From: Variovorax sp. OV700
GTDB lineage: Bacteria; Pseudomonadota; Gammaproteobacteria; Burkholderiales; Burkholderiaceae_C
Direction of reading: 5' to 3'
Length of the DNA: 64,000 bases
NCBI RefSeq assembly: GCF_900099805.1
Contig: NZ_FNDR01000012.1
Coordinates: 1-64,000, forward strand
The notes under the pieces are model-generated. The model was given only the letters and a program-made list of their open reading frames with translations. It did not search any database and was not told where the DNA came from. This document shows, one piece after another, positions 8,601 to 15,539 of the stretch. The number at the start of each line of letters is the position of its first letter. Positions within the stretch are counted from its first letter, which is position 1. Made by a program: the position numbers and the translations under genes.

Positions 8601-8726
8601 AAAAAAGCGGTGGCGCTTGCCAAGGATGGACCTACTCGCAGGGAAAACTATCTTCACCAGAGGATTCCCTCCTCTTGGGAAATCTCTCTCTCCGGCGTAG
8701 TTGATTTTGTAAAAAAAGAATCCTGA
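5634..8726 (+). CDS. RgpF-family rhamnan synthesis protein fused to a WsaF-like glycosyltransferase
   Basis: This 1030-residue protein has three parts. Residues 1 to about 270 resemble an RgpF-like half (ILLYVHYN, GFDFYAWKEA). A second RgpF domain runs from about 290 to 560, with HVHVFYIDVWKKY, GRDILPWV (about 357), LHAHTKR (about 378), MFWYRPIAL (about 479) and EPLPERSVLHALERL. After a basic linker, residues about 670-1030 form a GT-B-like domain (LVISSLGRAQLFGGIATCTG at about 673, SSWWTAT, HTPHPGYPVYDVASAGG at about 940) resembling WsaF-type rhamnosyltransferases. It probably adds several rhamnoses from dTDP-L-rhamnose made by the upstream operon. Base composition is close to half GC on sampled lines, clearly lower than its neighbours, suggesting transfer. 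No strong ribosome site is seen. Confidence 0.85.
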   Translation: MSKILLYVHYNKNSDLHAHVLYQLKSIRSIFGRIVFISNSPLSSSDKDAISPCVDEIFERANAGFDFYAWKEAIDREGHENISVYDSVTLMNDSCFGPLFDLAEVYGRMDRDPCNFWGMINHRQEDEVIPELGTNILEHVQSFFLVFKSAVTQSSSWRSFWEGMACETDIFKVIAKYEIQLTQILRDAGFKYKVLLDTLDLELSREELSYVPADLCLNVRLPLLKIKALLQHKNPRHIIGEINRVSDYPTGLIEDYISRDFQPDRSILYCDKVLNTYCSTSLRHPGAERESVAIHVHVFYIDVWKKYVDYLKALDFSYSLFVTTNSESKAEEIRALLPTPADAGSEAREVIVIENRGRDILPWVFISDRLSKYDFVLHAHTKRSPTAADWVGASWQQDIFDTMLAQAGKIINSLRENPNLGIVIPDIPRFWRYVAPVRRETEAPFISMMNDLWSRMRCEKKVDFENALAFIMPYGTMFWYRPIALKKIISIALSAEEVPVEPLPERSVLHALERLMVYIAWDAGFDYRIVPLKELASGFADGIVRNRQPIHQSVVASAAQNSTPATQKSSSERLEMILIQRAIAKLRILARPKKLAKMLAPYGLVRLYQKIMELRRAREQQIRQSEPSSLKEKVAKHNTPTLPCVNGRDYWLRTHRHLHPMNIVHDPGAEKRLNLVISSLGRAQLFGGIATCTGIATVLARALGLPLRIVTRDGGATQEQYLAIMAAIGIEPWGDVLFYSDSSRNDLGRNSLPVYSSGSDIFLASSWWTATALRQNVKNENVYHIIQEDELMFYQRGDDYLDCWNALNTPSSKYIVNSHYLSDWFKDMYPQIYKNSVVFDPVFSRSTSREFPQKKPYSLFFYARMTNPRNLFWFGAQIIDGCLENEILDPDEWNIFLAGDDSIPQLEFFGGKKTINLGILSWEEYKSFLQEVDLGLCLIHTPHPGYPVYDVASAGGVAVTNTLYTKNSFPSSDNIIACDLSKEAFMDGMKKAVALAKDGPTRRENYLHQRIPSSWEISLSGVVDFVKKES

Positions 8727-9078
8727 AAACAGCTACCGCAGCAATCGGGAATGCTGAATTTCTATGGCGGGTTCGGCATTGATCTTCTTGCGATGAATTA
8801 GATAATGTCGCTGCGAGATTGTTGAAATTTTTCTCAGCTGCGGTTCGAATTTTGGTTTTATGGATAAAAAGAAGAAAAGGAAGTGAGTGTGCGAGTTAGA
8901 CGCGAAGTAGAGTTCTGACGGGGCACGGAAACCGCGCTGCCGTGAAAATTGATTCGGAGGAACCTGGGAAGGCATTGCATGGCGGCGGCGAATTTTTCTT
9001 TGGAAGGTCCGCTGTCCGTATGCTGCCCCACGGCTTTTGCCCGTCTCAGCGCGTTTGGCGTAGCCGGGTCGGCGCTAA
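8727..9078 (+). other. Intergenic stretch of about 350 bases with no intact gene
   Basis: This stretch follows the low-GC rhamnosyltransferase. The first 150 bases are still AT-rich (poly-purine run near 8860-8882), then the composition rises. I see no intact gene, tRNA or clear terminator hairpin with a T-run. The part nearest 9078 may be the unrecognisable upstream portion of the decayed membrane-protein gene that follows. Confidence 0.5.
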
Positions 9079-9270
9079 CAGCTCGTACGAAGCCTGTCGA
9101 TGTTTGATGGTGCATCACTGGTTTTTCAGCTGATGGCGCAGGGCGCAGAAAAAGCGGATGCGGTCGCAATCGCGATCGCAACCCGGTGCGTCACCCTCTG
9201 GTGCGGCGTTTTCATCGGCCTGGTTGCTTTTGCGGGCGGTTGCGTGCGCACGAGGCCGAGCAAGCTCTAG
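9079..9270 (+). pseudogene. C-terminal remnant of a flippase-like (UPF0104/LPG-synthase TM type) membrane protein
   Basis: After a stop at 9076, a frame of about 63 codons reads SMFDGASLVFQLMAQGAEKA, then DAVAIAIATRCVTLWCGVF, IGLVAFAGG, and ends at TAG 9268-9270. The FDGA segment, the short connecting loop, the 'A-x-R-x-x-T-L-W' motif and the final hydrophobic helix match the end of flippase-like transmembrane proteins of the lysylphosphatidylglycerol-synthase TM family. There is no start codon with a ribosome site and no upstream transmembrane helices, so it is read as a decayed gene. Its stop overlaps the stop of the convergent rmd gene. The family match is by eye. Confidence 0.45.
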
Positions 9271-10133
9271 CTTTGCTTGGCAAGCAACATACGCTCGAGG
9301 GTGTCTTCCAGCAGAGGCTCATTCAAGTTGGCTCCTTGCCTTGACAGGAGCGCGTGGAGCTTCTGTGGGTCGCCACACAGACTGTGCACTTCATTCGCCC
9401 TGACGAAGGCCGGATTGATCTCGATCTGGAGGTTGTGAGAAGTCATCCGGGCAAACGTCTCAATGACTAAGCGCAGGGCATACGGTCGGCCCGAGCAGAT
9501 GTTGTATGTCTCACCCGGTACTCCGTGAGCGAGCAGCAGCAGGTACGCATCGCAAACCATCCGCACATCGTTGAATTCGCGTTCGACATCGAGATTCCCC
9601 AACTCGATCGACGGTTCGCGCGTGGCAAAGTGCGCGGCGAGCTTGGGAATCAGGAAGTGAGAGTCCTGTCCAGGTCCGGTGTAATTGAACGGCCGGGTGA
9701 CCACGAGGTTCAACCGGTCGCCAAAAGTCCTTGCCATGAACTCCATGGCCAGCTTGCTCATCCCGTAGTGATTGACTGGCGCCGGGGGCTGGTCCTCGCT
9801 GATTGGCGATCGGGCCGTGTTGCCGTAGATGTTGGCGCTGCTGGCCAAGAGAACGCGGTGAGGCCTTGAAGGCAGTTGAACCAGCGCGTCCAGCAGATTG
9901 GTGGTTCCGACGACATTGACCGCATAGAACGCTGCTTCACTGGCGTGCCCCACAAAACTGATGGCCGCCAGGTGCACCACGGCTTCGGGCGCAAGCGCGA
10001 GCACTTCCTGGTGCAGGGCCTCGCGATGCGTGAGATCGGCCTGCAGCGCGACGATGACATGACCGGCCGCAACGGCTCGCTTGGCAAAAGCGTGGCCGGT
10101 AAATCCTTCAGAACCGGTCAGCAGGATCCTCAA
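9267..10133 (-). CDS. rmd: GDP-6-deoxy-D-mannose (GDP-D-rhamnose) reductase
   Basis: This short-chain-type NAD(P)-dependent epimerase-family enzyme reduces GDP-4-keto-6-deoxy-D-mannose to GDP-D-rhamnose. The 288-residue protein begins MRILLTGSEGFTG with the GxxGFTG loop at 7-13, and shows SSANIYGN, the YxxxK motif in NHYGMSKLAME, and RPFNYTGPGQ as in Rmd enzymes. The start chosen is a TTG at 10133 that overlaps the gmd stop codon (TTGA); the upstream ATG would run deep into gmd. It directly follows gmd, whose product it uses. Fucose synthase (GMER) is an alternative, but the length and the RPFNYTGPG motif favour Rmd. Confidence 0.88.
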   Translation of the reverse strand: MRILLTGSEGFTGHAFAKRAVAAGHVIVALQADLTHREALHQEVLALAPEAVVHLAAISFVGHASEAAFYAVNVVGTTNLLDALVQLPSRPHRVLLASSANIYGNTARSPISEDQPPAPVNHYGMSKLAMEFMARTFGDRLNLVVTRPFNYTGPGQDSHFLIPKLAAHFATREPSIELGNLDVEREFNDVRMVCDAYLLLLAHGVPGETYNICSGRPYALRLVIETFARMTSHNLQIEINPAFVRANEVHSLCGDPQKLHALLSRQGANLNEPLLEDTLERMLLAKQS

Positions 10134-11167
10134 AACGATGAGCCCTGGACGTTCCGTCTGAGGTCTGCTTCCACCATCATCTGGCAAAGTTGCTCGAGTG
10201 TGGTCGCAGGCTCCCAACCGAGCTTTGCTTTTGCCTTGGCGGGATTGCCAATCAAAAGCTCCACTTCGGCAGGGCGATGGAACTCGGGATTGATGCGCAT
10301 CACGGTCTTGCCGGTAGCGGCATCGACCGCTGACTCAGAATCGCCTGAGCCCCTGAACTCGATGGCCATCCCCGCGCTCTTGAATGCCATGGTCACGAAA
10401 TCGCGGACCGTTTCGGTGCGATTCGTTGCAAGCACGTATGTGTCGGGTTCTTGCGCTTGCAGCATGCGCCACATGCCCTCGACGTACTCTTTGGCATAAC
10501 CCCAGTCGCGTTTGGCGTTGAGGTTACCGAGTTCCAGCACGTCCAGCTTGCCGAGCTTGATCTTCGCAACGCTGTCGGTGATCTTGCGCGTCACGAACTC
10601 ACGGCCGCGCAGCGGACTTTCGTGATTGAAAAGGATGCCGCTGCAGCCAAAAATTCCGTAGCTTTCGCGGTAGTTGATAGTCATCCAGTGGGCGTAGAGC
10701 TTCGCAACGCCGTAGGGACTGCGCGGATAGAACGGTGTCTCTTCAATTTGCGGTACAGCCTGTACCTTGCCAAACATTTCCGATGTCGAGGCTTGATAGA
10801 AGCGAATCTTCGGATTGACCAAGCGTATGGCTTCCAGCAGGTGCAATGTGCCCACACCGGTTATCTGCGAGGTGGCGACAGGCTGGTTGAAGCTGACCCC
10901 CACGAAGCTCTGCGCGGCGAGGTTATAGACCTCGTCCGGAGCCGCGTCGCGAATCAGTGCAATGGAACTTCCGAGGTCGGTCAGGTCATGCTCTACCAGA
11001 TGGAGATCCGGGTTGTTCTGGATTCCCAACTCTTCGATGCGCCAGAAGTTCACCGAACTGGTGCGTCGGTAGGCGCCGTAGACAACATAACCTTTGGCAA
11101 GCAGCAATTCGGCCAGATAAGCGCCATCTTGCCCCGTGATGCCCGTAACGACAGCATGTTTCTTCAT
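10130..11167 (-). CDS. gmd: GDP-mannose 4,6-dehydratase
   Basis: It converts GDP-D-mannose to GDP-4-keto-6-deoxy-D-mannose, the precursor of GDP-D-rhamnose. The 345-residue protein shows TGITGQDGAYLAELLL at the N-terminus, the STSEMFG catalytic Thr/Glu segment, YGVAKLYAHW (YxxxK) and NHESPLRGREFVTRKI, all hallmark Gmd motifs. The start at 11167 has AGAGGG upstream and gives the canonical N-terminus. It lies downstream of wzm-wzt, but a terminator-like hairpin separates them, so it may have its own promoter in 11168-11310. The GDP-mannose supply must come from elsewhere because the local manC-like gene is decayed. Confidence 0.96.
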   Translation of the reverse strand: MKKHAVVTGITGQDGAYLAELLLAKGYVVYGAYRRTSSVNFWRIEELGIQNNPDLHLVEHDLTDLGSSIALIRDAAPDEVYNLAAQSFVGVSFNQPVATSQITGVGTLHLLEAIRLVNPKIRFYQASTSEMFGKVQAVPQIEETPFYPRSPYGVAKLYAHWMTINYRESYGIFGCSGILFNHESPLRGREFVTRKITDSVAKIKLGKLDVLELGNLNAKRDWGYAKEYVEGMWRMLQAQEPDTYVLATNRTETVRDFVTMAFKSAGMAIEFRGSGDSESAVDAATGKTVMRINPEFHRPAEVELLIGNPAKAKAKLGWEPATTLEQLCQMMVEADLRRNVQGSSF

Positions 11168-11313
11168 GGAACCCTCTTGAACGAAAGCACAGATTGCACG
11201 TTGAAAATCGATACGTGCTTGCGGATTCTGCCTTGGAAGAGGGAGATTTGACACATGCGCCGAGCCTGCATGCCCGGCGCCTTGAATACGCGGCGTGGGC
11301 AATCTGAGAATCG

Positions 11314-11352
11314 GCAAAAAAAAGCGTCCACGAGCACGGGCCCGTGGACGCT
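11314..11352 (-). terminator. Rho-independent terminator after wzt
   Basis: On the minus strand a 10-bp perfect stem (AGCGTCCACG at 11323-11332 paired with CGTGGACGCT at 11343-11352), with a 10-base GC-rich loop, is followed by a run of eight T. It sits 25 bases past the wzt stop and separates wzm-wzt from gmd-rmd. Confidence 0.88.
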
Positions 11353-11376
11353 ATCGGGTTGTGGCCGGTCGGTCGC

Positions 11377-12105
11377 CTACTCGGCAGTTTCAAGTACCGA
11401 CATTTCGGCGGCCTCCAACCGTCCATGGCTGAGCTTGACGACCATGTTGCACTCTTTGGCGATCAGCGCCGGTGAGTGCGAAGCAAGGACCAGAATGCCC
11501 GACTTGGAAACCACGTCTCGCATGCGTTTTTCTGCTTTTTCAGTGAATTCGGCGTCGCCCACTGAGAGCCATTCGTCCATCAGCAGAATGTCTGCTTCGA
11601 CACTTGTAGATATTGAAAAAGCGAGCCGCATCATCATGCCGGTGGAGTAGGTTCGCACAGGCATGTTCACGTATTGCCCAAGCCCGCTGAATTCGCAAAT
11701 TTCTGGTATCCGCCTGTCGATTTCTTTTTTGCTCATGCCCATGACGAGTCCACGCAGCATGATGTTCTCGATACCTGTTGCGTCGGCTTCGATGCCTAGA
11801 GAGGGATCAATCAGGCTCGATACCGTTCCCTCGCGCTTGAAATCGCCAGCGGAAGGCTCATAGACGCCAGCAAGCGTACGGAGCAAAGTTGATTTGCCTG
11901 CGCCGTTGTGTCCGATCAAGCCCAGGCGATCTCCGCTCTTCAACTCGAGGTTGATGTCGCTCAACGCCTGAACGACCGTGACGCCGGTCTCTTTGCCGAA
12001 CCTGCCGCCCGTGACAGAAGCCGCGAGCGTTTTCTTCAATGACGCTGCACCAGCCCCATAAATGGGAAAGTTGACATCTACGTTTTTGAGTGAAATGGAA
12101 GCCAT
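11377..12105 (-). CDS. wzt: Polysaccharide ABC exporter, ATP-binding subunit
   Basis: This is the ATPase of a Wzm/Wzt exporter that moves a lipid-linked polysaccharide across the inner membrane. The 242-residue protein has Walker A GHNGAGKST (about 65-73), the signature region YSTGMMMRLAF (about 153), and Walker B ILLMDEWLSVGD, with the D-E-x-L-S-V-G-D pattern diagnostic of Wzt/KpsT proteins. It stops shortly after the nucleotide-binding domain and has no C-terminal sugar-binding domain such as the one on E. coli O9a Wzt. It lies 3 bases after wzm and is followed by a terminator. Confidence 0.94.
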   Translation of the reverse strand: MASISLKNVDVNFPIYGAGAASLKKTLAASVTGGRFGKETGVTVVQALSDINLELKSGDRLGLIGHNGAGKSTLLRTLAGVYEPSAGDFKREGTVSSLIDPSLGIEADATGIENIMLRGLVMGMSKKEIDRRIPEICEFSGLGQYVNMPVRTYSTGMMMRLAFSISTSVEADILLMDEWLSVGDAEFTEKAEKRMRDVVSKSGILVLASHSPALIAKECNMVVKLSHGRLEAAEMSVLETAE

Positions 12106-12108
12106 GTG

Positions 12109-12912
12109 TCAGAGCCAATAGACAACGCGTCGGCGGTATCTGGTAAACAAGATTGCAGACCCGATGAGGGACAAGGTCGTCCAACCCAAGATGCCCAGCC
12201 AGCTGTGCACCTCGGCAACGCCCCCCATCAATGGGGTACGCAGCAGGTCAAGCATCTGGGCAAACGGATTCCACAGGATGTACTGGGCGCGGCCGGGCAG
12301 GCTTTCCGGGAGCCAGAATACCGGCGTGAGAAACATCAACATCTGCATGATGCTGGTCACGATCTGCGTCACGTCGCGAAAGCGGGTGCAGATGAGGCCA
12401 AGCAGCAGTCCCAGGGCGTGCGCATTGACGATCGCAATGGCCATTGCAGGAATGACCAGCAACGCGGACCACGAAAGCGAAATACCAGCCCAAAGCGCAA
12501 CCGGGATGTACAACACAACCTGATGCGCGAACTGGATCAGGTTGCGCGCAATGCTGCGCCATACGAACAGACTGATCGGAAAATAACCTTGCTTGAGGTA
12601 ATTGGAGGATCCCACGAAGGCATTGCACGACTCCGTCACAACGCTGGAGAAGAAGCCCCAGAAAATGATCCCGAGTGCAAGGTGAGGGAAGAATTTGGAG
12701 AGTTCCGTCCCAAACAGCGAGCTGTACAGAGGGCCCATGCCTCCGATCATTGCGCCCATGCTCAAAGTGAGCCAGAGAGGTCCCAGCATCGAGCGGCGAT
12801 AGCGCAGCACGACGTCGAACCATGCGAGGGTCCACCAGATGTCTGTGCGGCGGGTGCCTTCCCACCAGTCGGCCCATGGGCTGCGATGCAAATTGGAATG
12901 AATTTGGCTCAT
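12109..12912 (-). CDS. wzm: Polysaccharide ABC exporter, membrane subunit
   Basis: This is the inner-membrane permease of the ABC-2 type partnered with Wzt. The 267-residue protein has about six hydrophobic segments, a cytoplasmic N-terminus with RTDIWWTLAWFDVVLRYRRS, the motif SMLGPLWLTLSMG typical of Wzm/KpsM/TagG proteins, and a late LTPVFWLPESLPG loop. The start ATG overlaps the stop codon of an upstream decayed cupin gene (ATGA), evidence of a former translational coupling. Wzt follows after 3 bases. Confidence 0.93.
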   Translation of the reverse strand: MSQIHSNLHRSPWADWWEGTRRTDIWWTLAWFDVVLRYRRSMLGPLWLTLSMGAMIGGMGPLYSSLFGTELSKFFPHLALGIIFWGFFSSVVTESCNAFVGSSNYLKQGYFPISLFVWRSIARNLIQFAHQVVLYIPVALWAGISLSWSALLVIPAMAIAIVNAHALGLLLGLICTRFRDVTQIVTSIMQMLMFLTPVFWLPESLPGRAQYILWNPFAQMLDLLRTPLMGGVAEVHSWLGILGWTTLSLIGSAILFTRYRRRVVYWL

Positions 12913-13225
12913 GCGCGCCTTTGGGTGTTTGCTTGGCGGAGGAAGTCATCTCCGGCCGTATGTTCTGGATGCCGGGCTTCAAGAAGCACCAGTGCCTCAT
13001 TGCCGATGTTCGTCAATCGATGTTTCTCTTTTCAATGGATTTAGCGATGTTGGCCGAGGAAGAGCTCGTGCTAGGCCATATCGCACGTCTGGACGATGGC
13101 CACTACGCTGCAGCGGCAATGATATTGCAGTGACGGTCCCGCCCTGGCCCTACAAACCATATGCCTGATCTTCCGCCCTTGCGGTCGAAGACTTGAGATT
13201 TGCCTTGCGGCGAGGTGGCCCAAAG
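12909..13225 (-). pseudogene. Decayed C-terminal (cupin) end of a ManC/AlgA-type mannose-1-phosphate guanylyltransferase
   Basis: Immediately upstream of wzm on the same strand, one frame ends KEKHRLTNIGNEALVLLEAR then GDDFLRQ and stops at TGA 12909-12911. This matches the family ending 'KHRLTNxGxxPLxLIEVQ...GEDDIVRF' of type II phosphomannose isomerase/GDP-mannose pyrophosphorylase. Going upstream the match continues as PSLQYHCRCSVVAIVQ and HELFLGQHR, equivalent to 'SLSLQxHHHRxEHWxVV' and 'EFLLxEN', but broken by TAG, TAA and TGA codons and probably one frameshift near 13150, with metal-ligand histidines lost. Farther upstream only QVFDRKGGRSG is vaguely similar. The remaining 13226-13392 stretch shows nothing recognisable. 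Confidence 0.75.
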
Positions 13226-13392
13226 GCGGGATTCTGCGCCTTTCGTGGGGCAAATCGCAGGACGCACATTTTCTGGTTTGGGTGTGAAGAAGGAGATAAT
13301 TTTACCGGTCTCGGTTTTCGTGGTCTGTAGCCGCTGGAGCCCCCGCCTGTCGTTCCGTAGCATCCCCAACCCGTTCGCAAGGCGGGCAAGCC

Positions 13393-14397
13393 ATGAGCAT
13401 TCCCCGTTCCCTTGAAGTTTCCGTCGCCCTTTGCACCCACAACGGCGCGCGTTTCCTGCGTGAGCAGGTGCGAAGCATCTGCCTGCAGACCTTGCCGCCG
13501 GTGGAAATCGTGCTGTCCGATGACGCATCGACCGACGGCTCGGTGGACGTGGTGCGCGCTGCCGTGGCCGAGTGCGCCGCCGAGCGCCCCGGGCACGCTG
13601 TTGCCCTGCGCATCTTCGAGAACAGGCCCGCCCTGCGCGTGGTCAAGAACTTCGAGCAGGCGATCGGCGCCTGCACTGGCGGCCTGATCGCGCTCAGCGA
13701 CCAGGATGACGTCTGGCTCCCTGACCGACTCGCGCAGATGGTGCCGCTCTTCGAACGTGATCCGAAGCTGCTGCTCTTGCACACCGATGCACGCCTGGTC
13801 GACGCCGAGCGTCGCGACCTGGGCCACACGCTTTTTCATGCGCTCGAGGTCACGAACTCCGAAATCGAGCGAATTCATGGCGGAAACGCTTTCGACGTTT
13901 TCCTGAGACGCAACCTCGTGACCGGCGCGACCACAGTGTTTCGCCGCTCGCTGCTCGAGCACGCGCTGCCCTTGCCGGTCGAATGGGTGCACGACGAATG
14001 GCTGGGCATCATCGCTTCGGCCATCGGGCGAGTCGACCTGCTGGAGCAACCGCTGATCGACTACCGCCAGCACGAGTCAAACCAGATCGGGGCGCGACGT
14101 GACACTTTCGTAGCCAAGGTGCACAAGGCGCTGGCTTCCAGGGGCAGCACGCACGTCGAGCGGGCTCACAAGGCCGAATTGCTTCTTGCGCGGCTGCAGA
14201 AATTCGGAGACGCGGTCTCGCCGGAAATTCTTGCGAAGGTGCGCAGCAAGATCGAGCATCAGCGGTTTCGCGCCGCGTTGCCCGCCTCGCGGATCGCCCG
14301 TTGCCTGCCGATCCTTCGCGAAGCGATGACCGGGCGCTACGACAAGTTCGGCCGCGGTTTCCGGGGCGTGGTTCGCGATCTGTTCGAATCTGTGTAG
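13393..14397 (+). CDS. Glycosyltransferase family 2
   Basis: This is a probable inverting GT-A glycosyltransferase acting at the cytosolic face on the polysaccharide. The 334-residue protein opens with VSVALCTHNGARFLREQ, followed by LSDDASTDGS (nucleotide-binding Asp residues) and ALSDQDDVWLPDR, the DxD-like motif seen in rhamnosyl and related transferases. A C-terminal segment WVHDEWLGIIAS fits the acceptor/catalytic Asp region. The donor sugar cannot be told from sequence; rhamnose is plausible from context. The start ATG at 13393 lacks a clear ribosome site. The next glycosyltransferase starts 38 bases downstream. Confidence 0.88.
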   Translation: MSIPRSLEVSVALCTHNGARFLREQVRSICLQTLPPVEIVLSDDASTDGSVDVVRAAVAECAAERPGHAVALRIFENRPALRVVKNFEQAIGACTGGLIALSDQDDVWLPDRLAQMVPLFERDPKLLLLHTDARLVDAERRDLGHTLFHALEVTNSEIERIHGGNAFDVFLRRNLVTGATTVFRRSLLEHALPLPVEWVHDEWLGIIASAIGRVDLLEQPLIDYRQHESNQIGARRDTFVAKVHKALASRGSTHVERAHKAELLLARLQKFGDAVSPEILAKVRSKIEHQRFRAALPASRIARCLPILREAMTGRYDKFGRGFRGVVRDLFESV

Positions 14398-14435
14398 GCT
14401 CGCCCGCCACCGAACCGCGTTCTTCCAGAAAAACA

Positions 14436-15497
14436 ATGACCCCAATGAATTCCTCTCCAACATCCGTCGCCGGCGGCACGGGCGTGTCGCCCACGGTAGT
14501 GGTGATCATCCCGTTCTACAACGGCGCCGATTTCATCGAGCGTTCGGTCCGCAGCGTGTTCGAGCAGTCCGTGCCGGCGAACGAAGTGATCGTTGTGAAC
14601 GACGGCTCTCGCCCCGAAGAGCGCGCGGCGCTCGACGCGCTGGCCGAGCGCTATCCGTTTCGCATCCTGGACAAGGAGAACGGGGGGCAGGGCTCGGCGC
14701 GCAACGCCGGAGTGGCTGCTTCCACGTCCGAGTACATCTGCTTTCTGGATCAGGATGATTTTTATCTGCCTAACCACATTGAGATCCTGGTCGAAGCGAT
14801 TCCCGCCAAGGAGGCGCGGTTCGGCTTCGTCTATGCGGATCTCTACGAGGCCGATGCGGATGCCAATGTAATCCGGACCGGTGTGGTCAAGCTGGGCGCC
14901 AAATCGCACCCCAAGACGGATCTCTTCGACCTGCTGCGCCACGACATGTTCGTCCTGCCATCGGCCAGCCTGATCAGCCGAACCGCCTTCGATGCGGTTG
15001 GGGGGTTCGATCCGCAGTTCACGGGGTATGAAGACGATGATCTTTTTCTGAGGATATTCAGGAAGGGCTACACCAACCATTTCGTCGATCGGGCCGTGAC
15101 GGTCTGGTGCATCCACACCGCGAGCACTTCGTTCGGTGTTCGCATGGTCCGCAGCCGTTTCAGGTATTTCATGAAGCTGGCCGCGGCCTTTCCGGACGAG
15201 CCGCGGCGCTCGCTGTACTACCTGCGCGATTACCTGGTGCCGCGGTTCCAGGCGTACTTCGTCGACCACGCTATCGATTCGACCAAGCACGACAACGAAT
15301 TCCGCGCCGAGATGCTCGACATCCTGGAGCAGTACGCCGCCGTGGTCCTCGCCAATCCGTCGGTGGGCCGCAAGTCCAAGCTCAAGCTGCGCATGGTCAT
15401 CTTCCTGCTGCGCCGCGTTTCGCCTTCGACGGTGGCAGCGATCGGCTCCCTGACCAAGCTGCCAGGGCTTAGCGCGGTTAGGCGCCTGCTCGACTGA
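14436..15497 (+). CDS. Glycosyltransferase family 2
   Basis: This is a GT-A type transferase of 353 residues. After a Ser/Thr-rich N-terminus come VVVIIPFYNGADFIERS, VIVVNDGSRPEE and the donor-binding FLDQDDFYLPNH, then GFDPQFTGYEDDDLFLR, which carries the ED catalytic-base motif. The ATG at 14436 gives the usual short N-terminal lead; the upstream in-frame start would overlap the previous gene by about 100 bases. It is probably co-transcribed with the preceding GT2 gene. Donor and acceptor are unknown. Confidence 0.88.
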   Translation: MTPMNSSPTSVAGGTGVSPTVVVIIPFYNGADFIERSVRSVFEQSVPANEVIVVNDGSRPEERAALDALAERYPFRILDKENGGQGSARNAGVAASTSEYICFLDQDDFYLPNHIEILVEAIPAKEARFGFVYADLYEADADANVIRTGVVKLGAKSHPKTDLFDLLRHDMFVLPSASLISRTAFDAVGGFDPQFTGYEDDDLFLRIFRKGYTNHFVDRAVTVWCIHTASTSFGVRMVRSRFRYFMKLAAAFPDEPRRSLYYLRDYLVPRFQAYFVDHAIDSTKHDNEFRAEMLDILEQYAAVVLANPSVGRKSKLKLRMVIFLLRRVSPSTVAAIGSLTKLPGLSAVRRLLD

Positions 15498-15539
15498 TGG
15501 CGCCTGGCGTCCGGGCGAACCGAGCGGTCGGCCTTGCCC

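Noticed and set aside
12106..13044. Plus-strand frame opposite wzm and the decayed manC end
   Set aside because: Gln/Arg/Ala-rich composition typical of antisense reading, no motif, and wzm on the other strand is certain.
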